Positions 1-8,203 of a stretch of DNA of 34,867 bases are shown here, piece after piece. Made by a program: the position numbers and the translations under genes. Every line of letters begins with the position of its first letter. Within the stretch, counting starts at the first letter, position 1. The stretch is from an uncultured Actinomycetes bacterium (GTDB taxonomy: Bacteria; Actinomycetota; Rubrobacteria; Rubrobacterales; Rubrobacteraceae), in NCBI GenBank assembly GCA_937873125.1, contig CALMWA010000092.1:1-34867 (forward strand). The letters are read 5' to 3'. The notes beneath the pieces were generated by a model. That model was not told the DNA's origin and did not search any database. It was given only the letters and a program-made list of their open reading frames with translations.

Positions 1-4
1 AGCT

Positions 5-1519
5 CTAGCGTCCGTAGGTCCGTGTGAGGCGCCGCAGCCGGTCGGCGAGACTCGGTATGAGAGCCGATTCTTCCATCCGCCAGGACCAGTTTCCGCTCGC
101 CGTGCCGGGGGTGTTCATCCGGGCCTCCGAGCCGAGCCCCAGCACGTCCTGCATGGGGACTACGGCGCGGCGCGCGACCGAGGAGTGGGCGAGGCGTATG
201 AGGTCCCAGACCGAGACGTACTCCGTACCCAGGTAGCCTCGGACCAGGGCGCGTTCGTCCTGCGATGCCGAGGTCCACCAGCCGGACGTGGTGTCGTTGT
301 CGTGGGTGCCGGTGTAGACGACGTAGTCTGCCCCGTCGTAGTTGTGCGGGAGGAAGTAATTCTCCGGGTGCGAAAAGCCGAACTGTAGGACCTTCATCCC
401 CGGAAGCCCGATCTTCTTCCGCAACTCGTGGACCTCGGGCGTGATGTCCCCCAGGTCCTCGGCGATGAGCGGCAGGCTATTTCCCGTACCCAGTTCTTTG
501 CGCAGCACCCCGAACAGGTCCTCTCCCGGCCCCTCTACCCACCGGCCGTTCTTGGTCGTCTCTTCGCCGGCCGCTATCTCCCAGTAGGCTTCGAAGCCCC
601 GGAAGTGGTCTATGCGGACGGCGTCGGCCTGCGTGAGCGCCATCTTGGTCCGCTCAACCCACCAGGCATATCCATCTTCGCGCATCCGGTCCCACCGGTA
701 GAGTGGGTTCCCCCAAAGTTGCCCCGTCTCCGAGAAGTAGTCCGGCGGCACCCCGGAGACCACGGTCGGCTCGCCGGAGTCGTCGAGGTAGAAGAGGTCC
801 TGGTTCGCCCACACGTCGGCCGAATCTTGGGAGACGAAGATAGGAATGTCCCCGATGACCTCTATTCCCGCCTCGTTTGCCGCCCGCTTGACCTCGCCCC
901 ACTGCCTGTAGAACAGATACTGCACGAACTGGTGGTAGGAGACCTCCGCCGCAAGCTCCTTCTCGGCCCGCTGCAGCGTCCGCGCTTCCCGCCGGGCCAG
1001 TCCTTCGTCCCAGTGGTTCCACGGTTTCTCGCCGAACCTGCCTTTAAGCGCCGCATACAGCGCGTAGTCCTGTAGCCAGTGCCCGTGCTCCTCCCGGAAG
1101 TCCTCGAAGTCCGCGCCGGCCCACGCTCTACCCTGCGCCCGCTCGTAAGCCTCGCGCAACAGCTTCTCCTTGCGCACGCTCACGGACGGGTAGTCCACCG
1201 GACCGGCGGGAACCTTCTCGGGCTTGTTCTTCAGCAGCCCGCTCTCCACGAGCCGGTCGGTGCTGATGAGGAGGGGATTCCCGGCGAAGGCCGAGTAGGA
1301 GGAGTACGGAGAGCCCGCGGTGTCTGTGGGTCCGAGCGGCAGGATCTGCCACAGCGTCTGTCCCGCCTGTTTGAGGAAATCCACGAAGCTCAGGGCCTCC
1401 GGCCCCAACTCCCCTATGCCGTATGGTCCTGGCAGAGAGGTAGGGTGGAGCAGGATGCCGGCGGATCGCTTCTGTTCGGGAGCTTCTTTCACGCGCCGGA
1501 TTCTAGCGGTTTCCAGCAA
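5..1519 (-). CDS. malQ: 4-alpha-glucanotransferase (amylomaltase, GH77)
   Basis: Transfers alpha-1,4-glucan segments between maltodextrins in the cytoplasm, supporting glycogen or maltodextrin metabolism. The 504 aa product has the usual bacterial MalQ length and opens with the family signature LHPTSLPGPYGIG. The GH77 catalytic landmarks are visible: nucleophile Asp in VRIDHFRGFEAYW, acid/base Glu in IAEDLGDI, and the THDNDT motif near the C-terminus. The start is uncertain. The listed TTG is the first in-frame start after a stop, and GTG at 1492 would give MKEAPEQKRSAG, which fits family N-termini better; neither has a close Shine-Dalgarno. It lies 92 bp downstream of the SnoaL-like gene on the same strand. 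No other glycogen genes are in view. Confidence 0.95.
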   Translation of the reverse strand: MLETARIRRVKEAPEQKRSAGILLHPTSLPGPYGIGELGPEALSFVDFLKQAGQTLWQILPLGPTDTAGSPYSSYSAFAGNPLLISTDRLVESGLLKNKPEKVPAGPVDYPSVSVRKEKLLREAYERAQGRAWAGADFEDFREEHGHWLQDYALYAALKGRFGEKPWNHWDEGLARREARTLQRAEKELAAEVSYHQFVQYLFYRQWGEVKRAANEAGIEVIGDIPIFVSQDSADVWANQDLFYLDDSGEPTVVSGVPPDYFSETGQLWGNPLYRWDRMREDGYAWWVERTKMALTQADAVRIDHFRGFEAYWEIAAGEETTKNGRWVEGPGEDLFGVLRKELGTGNSLPLIAEDLGDITPEVHELRKKIGLPGMKVLQFGFSHPENYFLPHNYDGADYVVYTGTHDNDTTSGWWTSASQDERALVRGYLGTEYVSVWDLIRLAHSSVARRAVVPMQDVLGLGSEARMNTPGTASGNWSWRMEESALIPSLADRLRRLTRTYGR

Positions 1520-1611
1520 CCGGTGCGTGCAAGGCTGTCAGGAACGCTGAATCTCCTCCGGTGAGCGCGGTGCGCGGGTTCGGACGCCGCAGTCTTGGAG
1601 TTTTATGGGGG

Positions 1612-1995
1612 CTAGTCTATGATCTGCTCGGTCAGGCTGCGGGGGTCGAAGTAGGCGTGGAAGCGTTTCACCTTGTCACCCTCAATCTCCAGCACGCTCA
1701 CGCCCGCGTAAGAGACAGAGCCGCCGTTGGACGTGCCCTCGGTGGTCCACTCCAGGGCGGCGTGACCGTCGCCGTCGGCGAAGACGTTACGGAACTCGCT
1801 CTTCATCGCGCCGAAGGTCTTGCGGTAGCTCGTCCAGAACTCGCGCAGCCCGTCGTGGCCCGAGAAGCTCTTGGGGACCGCCACGTTGCCAACCTCGCAG
1901 TCCTCGGTGTGGACCTCGACCAGCGGCTCCACGTCGCTGTCCTCTTCGAGTTTCCACAGCGCCTCGACGAACCTGTCTGCTACCTCTTTCGACAC
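1612..1995 (-). CDS. SnoaL-like / NTF2-fold protein
   Basis: A 127 aa protein with the pattern of a cone-shaped NTF2-like barrel: an N-terminal helix (FVEALWKLEEDSDVEPLVEVH), a central GHDGLREFWTSYRKTF segment, and C-terminal strands ending in VKRFHAYFDPRSL. Members of this superfamily include small isomerases, hydrolases and proteins with no known activity, so no substrate can be assigned. The start is GTG, preceded by a GAGAGGGG ribosome binding site. It is flanked on the same strand by the cyclophilin gene upstream (109 bp) and malQ downstream. The gene call is good; the function is unknown. Confidence 0.8.
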   Translation of the reverse strand: MSKEVADRFVEALWKLEEDSDVEPLVEVHTEDCEVGNVAVPKSFSGHDGLREFWTSYRKTFGAMKSEFRNVFADGDGHAALEWTTEGTSNGGSVSYAGVSVLEIEGDKVKRFHAYFDPRSLTEQIID

Positions 1996-2104
1996 GGGGC
2001 TACCCCTCTCGCGGATTACACGTCTTTGCGAGGATAGCGGCTACCTCTGGGGTGAAACTGTAAACCTGCACCCACGTGGCAGATTCGAGGCTATCAGCCG
2101 GAAG

Positions 2105-2626
2105 CTATCCGCGCGGGGTCTCTTCGATCTCGACGCGCTCTATCTTCTCTCCCGGTTCGCGGGCGCGCTGTGGATCTCGCTCCGGGATGGCCTCGACGAC
2201 GTTCATCCCTTCGACGACCTCCCCGAAGACGGCGTGCCGGTCGTCCAGCCATGGCGTCGCCACGTGCGTGATGAAGAACTGTGAGCCGCCCGTGTTCGGC
2301 CCCGCGTTCGCCATCGAGAGGATGCCCGGCCGGTCGTGCCGCAACTCGGGATGGAACTCGTCCCGGATTTGGTATCCGGGACCGCCCGTACCGGTACCCG
2401 TCGGATCGCCACCCTGCGCCATGAAGTCTTTTATGACGCGGTGAAACGTCGTCCCGTCGAAGTACCCCTCCCGCGCCAGAAAGACGAAATTGTTGACCGT
2501 CTCCGGCGCTTCCTGGGCGAACAGGCGCACCTTCACGACGCCCTTGTCCGTCACGAAGTTCGCGTAGTACTCGCTCGCGGGGTTCAGCACCATCTCGGGC
2601 GCGCTGCTGTAACTATTTGCTGCCAT
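2105..2626 (-). CDS. Peptidyl-prolyl cis-trans isomerase, cyclophilin type
   Basis: Catalyses proline cis-trans isomerisation during protein folding. The 173 aa protein is a single cyclophilin domain with no signal peptide, so it is probably cytoplasmic. The core motifs are clear: [19 protein letters not shown] (catalytic Arg and the FMxQGG signature), then GSQFFIT, then [16 protein letters not shown] 30-residue N-terminal extension ([20 protein letters not shown]) precedes the domain. The ATG is supported by GGAGGAGATCCG directly upstream. It is divergent from the monooxygenase gene, with 138 bp between the two starts. Confidence 0.95.
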   Translation of the reverse strand: MAANSYSSAPEMVLNPASEYYANFVTDKGVVKVRLFAQEAPETVNNFVFLAREGYFDGTTFHRVIKDFMAQGGDPTGTGTGGPGYQIRDEFHPELRHDRPGILSMANAGPNTGGSQFFITHVATPWLDDRHAVFGEVVEGMNVVEAIPERDPQRAREPGEKIERVEIEETPRG

Positions 2627-2703
2627 CGGATCTCCTCCGGCTCGTCTCGCTGTATTGGCAAGCGCCTATGCTACCGCATCTTCGGGCACTCCGGTCTCGC
2701 GGA

Positions 2704-2732
2704 TTGACCAGAATCTGCGACAGTGCCATACT
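2704..2732 (+). promoter_or_regulatory. Probable sigma-70-type promoter of the YgiN-like gene
   Basis: TTGACC (-35) and CATACT (-10) are separated by exactly 17 bp in the divergent intergenic region. The predicted transcription start, near 2739, is about 25 bp before the ATG at 2765. Assigned by eye only. Confidence 0.55.
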
Positions 2733-2764
2733 GCGCGTCGTATCGTCGAGGGAAGGGGAGTTAC

Positions 2765-3064
2765 ATGGCGGAGCAACTGACCATCATTGCCAAGCTTAAG
2801 GCCAAGAGCGGCGCCGAGGAACAACTCTTCGAGGAGTGTCGCAAGCTCGTCGCGCCCACCCTGGCCGAGGAGGGGTGCATGAACTACGACATGCACCGCT
2901 CGGTCGAGGACCCAGGTCTCATCATGTTCTACGAGAACTGGACGAACCGCCCGCTCTGGGAGCGGCACATGGAGTCCCCGCACCTGCAGGAGTTCTCGGC
3001 CAACACCGAGGATATCGTCGAGGTGTGGGAGCTGTTCCAGGGCGAGAAGGTGGACGGCGCCTGA
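2765..3064 (+). CDS. Antibiotic-biosynthesis-monooxygenase (ABM/YgiN-like) family protein
   Basis: A 99 aa dimeric-barrel protein resembling the ABM family, which includes YgiN-type putative quinol monooxygenases. Visible family features are the start LTIIAKLKAKSGAEEQ, the central MNYDMHRSVEDPGLIMFYENW, and the ending HMESPHLQEF. Some homologues oxidise quinols without a cofactor, but many have no tested activity. The ORF track starts at 2723; I prefer the ATG at 2765 because GGAAGGGGAG lies just upstream and family proteins begin here. It ends 65 bp before the next gene on the same strand. Confidence 0.85.
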   Translation: MAEQLTIIAKLKAKSGAEEQLFEECRKLVAPTLAEEGCMNYDMHRSVEDPGLIMFYENWTNRPLWERHMESPHLQEFSANTEDIVEVWELFQGEKVDGA

Positions 3065-3129
3065 TCCTGCCCCTTGGTAGTAAGGCTCTTGTGTTCTAAC
3101 GCCGTGGTGACCGTAACGGAAGGATGCCA

Positions 3130-3810
3130 GTGAGGATAACGTTCTACGCCCACGCGAGCTTTCGCTTGGAGGCCGATGGGCTCTCTGTCGTGACCGACCC
3201 TTACACACCCGGTCCCGAGGGCTCCAACTTCGACCCGATAGACGAGTCGGCGGACCTCGTGATCATGAGCTCCGCCACAGACTCGTTCCACTCCGATCCG
3301 AGCCACGTGCGCGGTGCCCCGACCGTCGTGAACGCGCTGGAACTGCCGCCGGAGGGGAAGGAAGTCCTGGGTCTCCACATCCGCCCCTTCCCCGCGATGG
3401 AGAGCATGACCTTCGACTTCGGGCGCGATCCGGACGCGAACGCGCTTTACCTGTTCACGCTCGGTGGTCTGCGCGTGCTGCACATGGGCGACATCGGGAA
3501 CCCGGTCCCGGAGGCGTACCTTGAGGCGCTGCACGGAGAGGTAGACGTGCTCTTCGCGCTCGCGGGCGCCCACGCCACCATATCGCTCGACGACCTCGAC
3601 GACGCCATCGCCGCCATCGGCCCCCGCGTCGTCATCCCGATGCACTATTTCAGCCCGCGCGGCGTGCTGGAGATCGAACCCGTGGACACCTTTCTCGAAC
3701 GCTTACCGGCAGACTCCGTCACGCGGACCGGCGGACCCGAGCTCGAACTGACGCCCGAATCGTTGCCCGCGGACGCGCCCCACGTCTACGTGCTGGAGCA
3801 GTCCCGCTGA
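3130..3810 (+). CDS. Metallo-beta-lactamase-fold protein (UlaG-like) with degenerate metal motif
   Basis: A 226 aa protein of the metal-dependent-hydrolase branch of the MBL fold, with the typical opening RITFYAHASFRLEADGLSVVTDPY, a later LHMGDIG, and the C-terminal VVIPMHYFSPRG. Unusually, the first metal motif, expected as HxHxDH, reads SSATDSFHSD, so the two leading histidines are absent. It may be an altered-metal or non-catalytic member. The start is a choice: ATG at 3124 overlaps the Shine-Dalgarno-like GGAAGG, while GTG at 3130 has that same site at ideal spacing and gives the family-typical MRITFY start, so I use GTG. Confidence 0.85.
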   Translation: MRITFYAHASFRLEADGLSVVTDPYTPGPEGSNFDPIDESADLVIMSSATDSFHSDPSHVRGAPTVVNALELPPEGKEVLGLHIRPFPAMESMTFDFGRDPDANALYLFTLGGLRVLHMGDIGNPVPEAYLEALHGEVDVLFALAGAHATISLDDLDDAIAAIGPRVVIPMHYFSPRGVLEIEPVDTFLERLPADSVTRTGGPELELTPESLPADAPHVYVLEQSR

Positions 3811-3840
3811 GCTAGCGACGGTCTAGACGGGGGGCGCTCC

Positions 3841-3928
3841 GGCTCTCCGCTTTGCGGTGCTCTCTGAGGTGCGCCCAGACGTCTATGGCGGTCTTTGGCA
3901 CGACCAGCAATATGAGGGAGGCCAGTTG
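3841..3928 (-). pseudogene. Fragment matching the 3' end of the DUF6498-like gene
   Basis: On the - strand this stretch translates to LASLILLVVPKTAIDVWAHL and continues REHRKAES, nearly the same as the C-terminus of the protein encoded at 27446-28123. At the DNA level the block aligns without gaps to 27466-27553 with about 11 differences over 88 bp by eye. Upstream of the block the frame runs into a TAG within a few codons and the similarity stops, so only the last roughly 28 codons survive. Best explained as a relic of a duplicated or deleted paralogue. Confidence 0.7.
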
Positions 3929-3976
3929 CGAATAATCCTACCAAAGGGGACCGCGTCCGCGATAGAATTTTGAGCG

Positions 3977-4207
3977 ATGTTTCGTCGCAGGAAACCGCGG
4001 GTGCCGGACCCCGGCCAGAAGGTAGCCCTCTTGGTCGAGGGCGAGTGGCGCGGCGGTTTCCGGGCCGTCTCCGGTCCACTTACTGGCAAGGAGGGCGGTA
4101 TCGTGGTCTTGGTGGCGGAGGAAGAGGAGTACCGGGCGTCCCGGCTGGCCGACCGCCGTCCGGTACGCATGGCGTGGCCCGTAGACGGATTGAGGATAGA
4201 GGAATGA
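3977..4207 (+). CDS. Small hypothetical protein, possibly SH3-like barrel
   Basis: A 76 aa ORF starting MFRRRKPRVPDPGQKVALLV. I do not recognise the family. The predicted pattern is a basic N-terminus followed by alternating beta-strand segments (KVALLVEGEW, GGIVVLVAEEEEY, RMAWPVDGLRIEE), which would suit a small SH3-like barrel. The codons have the GC-rich third positions expected of a real gene here. The ribosome binding site is weak (TTTTGAGCG before ATG). It follows the DUF6498 remnant and converges on the LPDTG gene. An overlapping ORF exists on the opposite strand, but its sequence looks like low-complexity shadow. Confidence 0.5.
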   Translation: MFRRRKPRVPDPGQKVALLVEGEWRGGFRAVSGPLTGKEGGIVVLVAEEEEYRASRLADRRPVRMAWPVDGLRIEE

Positions 4208-4259
4208 TGGGCGCGGGTACCGAACTCGCCCCCATCAAGAGACTTCTACAGCGGTTCGC

Positions 4260-4799
4260 CTAACGGACGATCCAACGCGCCAGGAGACCGCCAGCGACCA
4301 GCACCACTCCGGCGAACAGCGAGATCACAGAGACGCCGCCCGTGTCGGGGAGGATCTGCGCTGGGGCAGCGGGCGCTGCTCCTGCGGAGGCGACCGCCGC
4401 GGGTGCTTTGGCCTCGGCGGCCGGCGCAGCGGCAGGCGCGGCCACCTCGGCGACAACCTTGTCTTCTTCCTCGACTACGTCTTCTTTGACCACCTCCTCT
4501 TCGACGACGTCTTCCTCGACCACGATATCCCCGCCTGCGGCAACACCGCCGAGGCAGGCGTTGACCTGCTCGATAGAGATGCCGAGCTCGTTGGAGATCT
4601 CCGCTGCCGCCGCGCTGCCGATATCACCGGAGGTGGCCGTCGCGTCACCGTACTGGCCCTGGGTAGCGGCCACAGCCGCGACCTGAGAGCAGTCCACATA
4701 CTGCACGCTAACGTCGCCACCGGTGGCCTGGGCGAAGGCTGGAGCCGTGGTGATCAACACCATCGCCAGCATCGCGGCCAACAACATTGCTTTTTTCAT
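4260..4799 (-). CDS. Cell-wall-anchored protein with LPDTG sortase signal
   Basis: A 179 aa exported surface protein. Residues 1-24 form a signal peptide (MKKAMLLAAMLAMVLITTAP, cleavage likely after AFA). The mature part has a short domain with two cysteines (VDCSQ, NACLGG), then an acidic Val/Glu repeat (VVEEDVVEEEVVKEDVVEEE), then an Ala/Pro linker. It ends with a full sortase signal: LPDTGG, a hydrophobic membrane segment (VSVISLFAGVVLVAGG) and a basic tail (ARWIVR). The start ATG has GGAGG 7 bp upstream. The role is unknown; the acidic repeat and linker suggest a stalk or spacer. No sortase gene is in the window. Confidence 0.85.
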   Translation of the reverse strand: MKKAMLLAAMLAMVLITTAPAFAQATGGDVSVQYVDCSQVAAVAATQGQYGDATATSGDIGSAAAAEISNELGISIEQVNACLGGVAAGGDIVVEEDVVEEEVVKEDVVEEEDKVVAEVAAPAAAPAAEAKAPAAVASAGAAPAAPAQILPDTGGVSVISLFAGVVLVAGGLLARWIVR

Positions 4800-5458
4800 G
4801 GTCCAACCTCCATATATTGGGGACCGGGTTCAAGCTACTACAACCGGTAGGATACGCCGCTCGCGGGAAAGAGCCTATGGTTCAAATGACCTATTTCTTG
4901 AACAAATTTACCCAAAGCGGCGAAGAGACCGTATCTGTTTCTGATTCGGGCGACGACCTTCATATTGCTTAACGATCCTGCGCACTGCTACGAATGCTGC
5001 TCGAGTGTCCGGTGGGAATTACGCGGGTGGGTTTCGGTGAGGCAATCTTAAGACGCTAGGGACGAAGAGTGCAACCGGGATCTCAAGCCGGGCGGAGGGT
5101 TGACACGGCTACTCGCCGTCGGGCTATCCAACCACACCAGCTTCCTAGTCCTCAGTCAAGAGGTCCACCTGTAGTCCTTCAGGTGGCGTTAGTAAGCATC
5201 GCTACGCAGAATCGACAAGAGGCCGTTTACGAAGGTCCTACTATACGTGGCCGTACGGCTGAGATCTCCGGCCTTGCCGGGCATCCGTTCCTTGATCTTC
5301 CGGCCACTGCGCTTCCGTCAGTTCGTATCGCTTAGGAATGTCCACCTAACCCGGTTACCTACACGCAAGCGAGACAGATCTTCTCCTGTACGTCGGTTCA
5401 CTCCAGGATAAAGGTCCTTCGGCTCGTTTACGTGATCTGGCTGACTTTTAGTCGGGTG
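4800..5458. other. Intergenic region, no gene recognised
   Basis: About 660 bp between two divergent-from-centre or end-facing genes. The first 180 bp, upstream of the LPDTG gene, are locally AT-rich and presumably hold its promoter. The rest has no ORF with convincing codon use; the track ORF 5069-5335 lacks a good start site or any recognisable motif. A 7-bp inverted repeat (CCACCTG, 8-nt loop, CAGGTGG) sits at 5165-5186 without a T-run. I see no tRNA or known riboswitch. Confidence 0.5.
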
Positions 5459-6268
5459 TCAGACAACCCTGCGGGCGGACAGCGGCGGAAACTCGGGGGT
5501 TGACTTCTCCGCAAAGGCCGCGAGGCCGATCCTATAGTCTTCTGAAGCGAGGGTCGTCCGGATGGCGGCCGTCTCGTAGCGCAGACCTTGCTCGATGCTC
5601 GTCTCCGATGCGAGGTCTACCGCGGCCTTGGCGTAGGCCAGCGCCAGCGGGCTGTTGGCGGCGATCTCTGCTGCCAGCGCCCGAGCCTCCTCCATCAGTG
5701 AGTCCCGTGGAACGACCTTGCTCACGAGACCCATCTCCAACGCGGTCTCGGCGCTTATGCGCCTGCCCGTCAGTATGAGCTCCTTCGCCCGAGTCGGACC
5801 CACCAGCCGTGGCAGACGCTGCGTGCCTCCCGCGCCCGGCACTATCCCGATGCCAACCTCGGGCAACGCGAATCGGGCATCCTCGACCGCGATTCGGAAG
5901 TCGCAGGCCAAGGTTATCTCAAGCCCACCACCGAATGCCAGGCCATTCATGGCGACGATAGTGGGTACCTGGAGCCGGGCTAGACGTTCGGCGAAGGCGT
6001 TGAGGGCTCTGTTGTGAGCCCACCGTTCGTCGGCGTCCATCCCGGCGCGCTCTTTGAGATCCACCCCAGAGCAGAAAGCTTTCTCTCCCGCGCCGGTCAG
6101 GATCATCACCCTGACCACCCCCGACTTTTCTATCTCTTCGAGGACCTCGCCAAGCTCGTCCACTATGCGGCTGCCAAGAGCGTTGTAGCGGTCGGGCCGG
6201 TTTAGAGTCACCGTTGCTATGCCCTCCTCGGCAGTAACCGCGGCCTGCTCGAAGTCTCTGCCATTCAT
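5459..6268 (-). CDS. Enoyl-CoA hydratase/isomerase family protein
   Basis: A 269 aa crotonase-fold enzyme, probably hydrating trans-2-enoyl-CoA in beta-oxidation or the lower part of aromatic degradation. Both catalytic glutamates are present, in GLAFGGGLEITLACDFRIA and in LPEVGIGIVPGAGGTQRLP, as is the oxyanion-hole segment FCSGVDLKE, so hydratase activity is expected. ATG is preceded by GGAGGGGAGCG. It is transcribed divergently from the 3-hydroxyacyl-CoA dehydrogenase gene with 121 bp between starts, which suggests shared control of two consecutive steps. Confidence 0.93.
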   Translation of the reverse strand: MNGRDFEQAAVTAEEGIATVTLNRPDRYNALGSRIVDELGEVLEEIEKSGVVRVMILTGAGEKAFCSGVDLKERAGMDADERWAHNRALNAFAERLARLQVPTIVAMNGLAFGGGLEITLACDFRIAVEDARFALPEVGIGIVPGAGGTQRLPRLVGPTRAKELILTGRRISAETALEMGLVSKVVPRDSLMEEARALAAEIAANSPLALAYAKAAVDLASETSIEQGLRYETAAIRTTLASEDYRIGLAAFAEKSTPEFPPLSARRVV

Positions 6269-6313
6269 GCTGCGCGCTCCCCTCCGATAAAGGATGTACG
6301 GTTGTGCCCGTCA

Positions 6314-6342
6314 TTGTCTACGATTTTGACCGTCTGTACAAT
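6314..6342 (+). promoter_or_regulatory. Probable promoter of the 3-hydroxyacyl-CoA dehydrogenase gene
   Basis: TTGTCT (-35) and TACAAT (-10) are spaced by 17 bp in the divergent region between the hydratase and dehydrogenase genes. The start of transcription would be near 6349, about 40 bp before the ATG at 6390. Confidence 0.5.
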
Positions 6343-6389
6343 CAGGTATACGGACACAGGGTTGAGGAACGGGTCGTTAGGAGGCTGGG

Positions 6390-7535
6390 ATGGTGGATAT
6401 TGCCGTGGTGGGGGCCGGTACGATGGGGGCGGGGATCGCGCAGAGTGCGGCTGCCGCGGGTCTGTCGTCGACGGTGTTGGACGTTCAGGAGGATGCGCTG
6501 GCCCGCGGACGTGCGTCTATCGAGCGGGATCTCGACCGCCGGGTAAAGAAGGGACGCATCTCTGAGGATGAGCGCCGGGAGATCCTCGGCCGCGTTTCGA
6601 TGACGACTTCTGTCGAGGATTGTGCCGGCGCACCTGTGATCATAGAGGCCGTCGTGGAGAACATGGAGATCAAGAGAAAAGTCTTCGCCGATCTCGAAGG
6701 CGTGGTGGCGGAGGACGCGGTCCTCGCCACCAACACCTCCTCGCTCTCGGTGGCCGGTATAGCCGCCGCCACGGAGCGACCGGAGCGCGTGGTGGGGATG
6801 CACTTCTTCAACCCGGTACCGGCGATGCGCCTCGTAGAGATCGTTACCGGACCATCCACGGACCCTGCGGCTGTCAGACGGGCCGAGGAGATCTCCGAAC
6901 GCCTGGGCAAGACCCCGATCCGGGTCGCCGACACGCCGGGGTTCGTGGTAAATCGGGTCGCCCGGCCCTTCTACCTGGAGGCGCTGCGGATCGTCGAGGC
7001 TTGTGGGGAGCCCGAGCAAGTCGACGCCGCGATCCGCGAAGCCGGGTTCCGCATGGGTCCGTTGCAACTCGCCGATCTCATAGGCAACGACATAAACCTG
7101 GCGGTATCCGAATCTCTCTTCGAACGGTACTACTTCCAGCCCAGGTTCCGGCCTTCGTATCTCCAGCGATCCATGGTCGAGGCCGGCCTACTGGGGAGAA
7201 AGAGCGGCCGGGGCTTCTACGACTACGGCTCCGAGGATACAGAGAGGGCCGAGGAGACGCCGGCACCCTCCGAAGACGTAGCCCTGCGCGTAATCTCCTG
7301 CATCGTGAACGAGGCTTTCTTGACCCTCTCGGAGGGCGTGGCGACGGCGGATGATATAGACCTGGCCATGAAACTGGGCGCGAACTATCCAAAGGGACCA
7401 TTCGAGTGGGCGGAGGAGATAGGGTCCCACGCTATCCTCGAAACCCTCGACTCCCTACGCGCGGCTCACGGGGACGCTTACCTCGCATGTTCACTCTTGA
7501 GAGAACGCGCGCTAGAGGGGCCGGTATCCAACTGA
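6390..7535 (+). CDS. 3-hydroxyacyl-CoA dehydrogenase (PaaH/HBD-like)
   Basis: Oxidises 3-hydroxyacyl-CoA to 3-oxoacyl-CoA with NAD. The 381 aa protein has an N-terminal Rossmann domain (VVGAGTMGAGIAQ), the conserved HFFNPVP segment and Asn in NTSSLS, then a first C-terminal helical domain (DTPGFVVNRVARPFYLEALR). Beyond the usual ~285 aa a second copy of the helical domain follows (SCIVNEAFLTLSEGVATADD, then GANYPKGPFEWAEEIG), as in longer PaaH-type proteins. The start ATG has AGGAGG about 5 bp upstream. It pairs naturally with the divergent hydratase and could act in 3-hydroxyadipyl-CoA oxidation, though ordinary fatty-acid beta-oxidation is equally possible. Confidence 0.93.
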   Translation: MVDIAVVGAGTMGAGIAQSAAAAGLSSTVLDVQEDALARGRASIERDLDRRVKKGRISEDERREILGRVSMTTSVEDCAGAPVIIEAVVENMEIKRKVFADLEGVVAEDAVLATNTSSLSVAGIAAATERPERVVGMHFFNPVPAMRLVEIVTGPSTDPAAVRRAEEISERLGKTPIRVADTPGFVVNRVARPFYLEALRIVEACGEPEQVDAAIREAGFRMGPLQLADLIGNDINLAVSESLFERYYFQPRFRPSYLQRSMVEAGLLGRKSGRGFYDYGSEDTERAEETPAPSEDVALRVISCIVNEAFLTLSEGVATADDIDLAMKLGANYPKGPFEWAEEIGSHAILETLDSLRAAHGDAYLACSLLRERALEGPVSN

Positions 7536-7615
7536 AGCGGCCTCTCGGACGATAATAAGGGAACGTCCCACTACTTCCGATAGGTGAGAGCGATAGGTAA
7601 GAGAAAGGTGTTGAC

Positions 7616-8101
7616 GTGTTGGAGAGGGAACGTGAAGTCACCATGCGGTTTCTTGCGGAGCCTACCGATATCAACTTCGGCGGCAAGGTACACGGCGGCG
7701 CGGTGATGAAGTGGATCGACCAGGCCGGGTACGCCTGTGCGGTCGGGTGGAGTGGGCAGTACTGCGTAACCGTCTACGTCGGGGGCATCCGCTTCTACAA
7801 GCCCGTTCATATAGGCAACATGGTGGAAGTGCATGCCAAAGTCGCGTACACCGGCCGGACGAGCATGCACGTCGTGGTCGAGGTGAGCGCGAGCGACCCG
7901 AAAGACCGGCGCCACACGAAGACGACGCACTGTGTGATCGTCTTCGTCGCGGTAGACGAAGAGGGGACTCCGGTCGAAGTCGCGCGCTGGCAACCGCGAA
8001 CCGAAGAGGACGCGAACCTGGAGCGCTACGCGAAAGATCTCATGCAACTGCGAAAAGGTATCGAAGAGACAGAGGCGGCCCTCCGCAAAGACGTACCCTG
8101 A
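7616..8101 (+). CDS. Acyl-CoA thioesterase, hotdog fold (YciA/BACH-like)
   Basis: A 161 aa cytoplasmic protein that should hydrolyse acyl-CoA to free acid and CoA. The hotdog core shows the Acot/YciA signature DINFGGKVHGGAVMKWIDQA, with the conserved Asp, followed by strand segments RFYKPVHIGNMVEV and VVEVSA. The start is GTG with GAAAGGTG upstream; a short direct repeat GATAGGT(G/A)AGAG lies at the leader. It is 80 bp downstream of the dehydrogenase on the same strand and may be co-transcribed. A role in CoA recycling is an inference from context. Confidence 0.9.
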   Translation: MLEREREVTMRFLAEPTDINFGGKVHGGAVMKWIDQAGYACAVGWSGQYCVTVYVGGIRFYKPVHIGNMVEVHAKVAYTGRTSMHVVVEVSASDPKDRRHTKTTHCVIVFVAVDEEGTPVEVARWQPRTEEDANLERYAKDLMQLRKGIEETEAALRKDVP

Positions 8102-8203
8102 TAGCGGAGTCCTCGCCGTCGCAGACGTCGCAGCCGTCTATCTCCGCGCTGCTACCTCCCCGTTGGGGCTACCCGCCGAGGCTACCTGTGTTCGTGAATT
8201 TGA

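Noticed and set aside
5165-5186. CCACCTG/CAGGTGG hairpin as a riboswitch or terminator
   Set aside because: A single 7-bp stem with no T-run or conserved flanks; not enough to name.
5069-5335. ORF of 88 aa in the 660 bp intergenic gap
   Set aside because: No ribosome binding site, no motif, and codon use unlike the neighbours.
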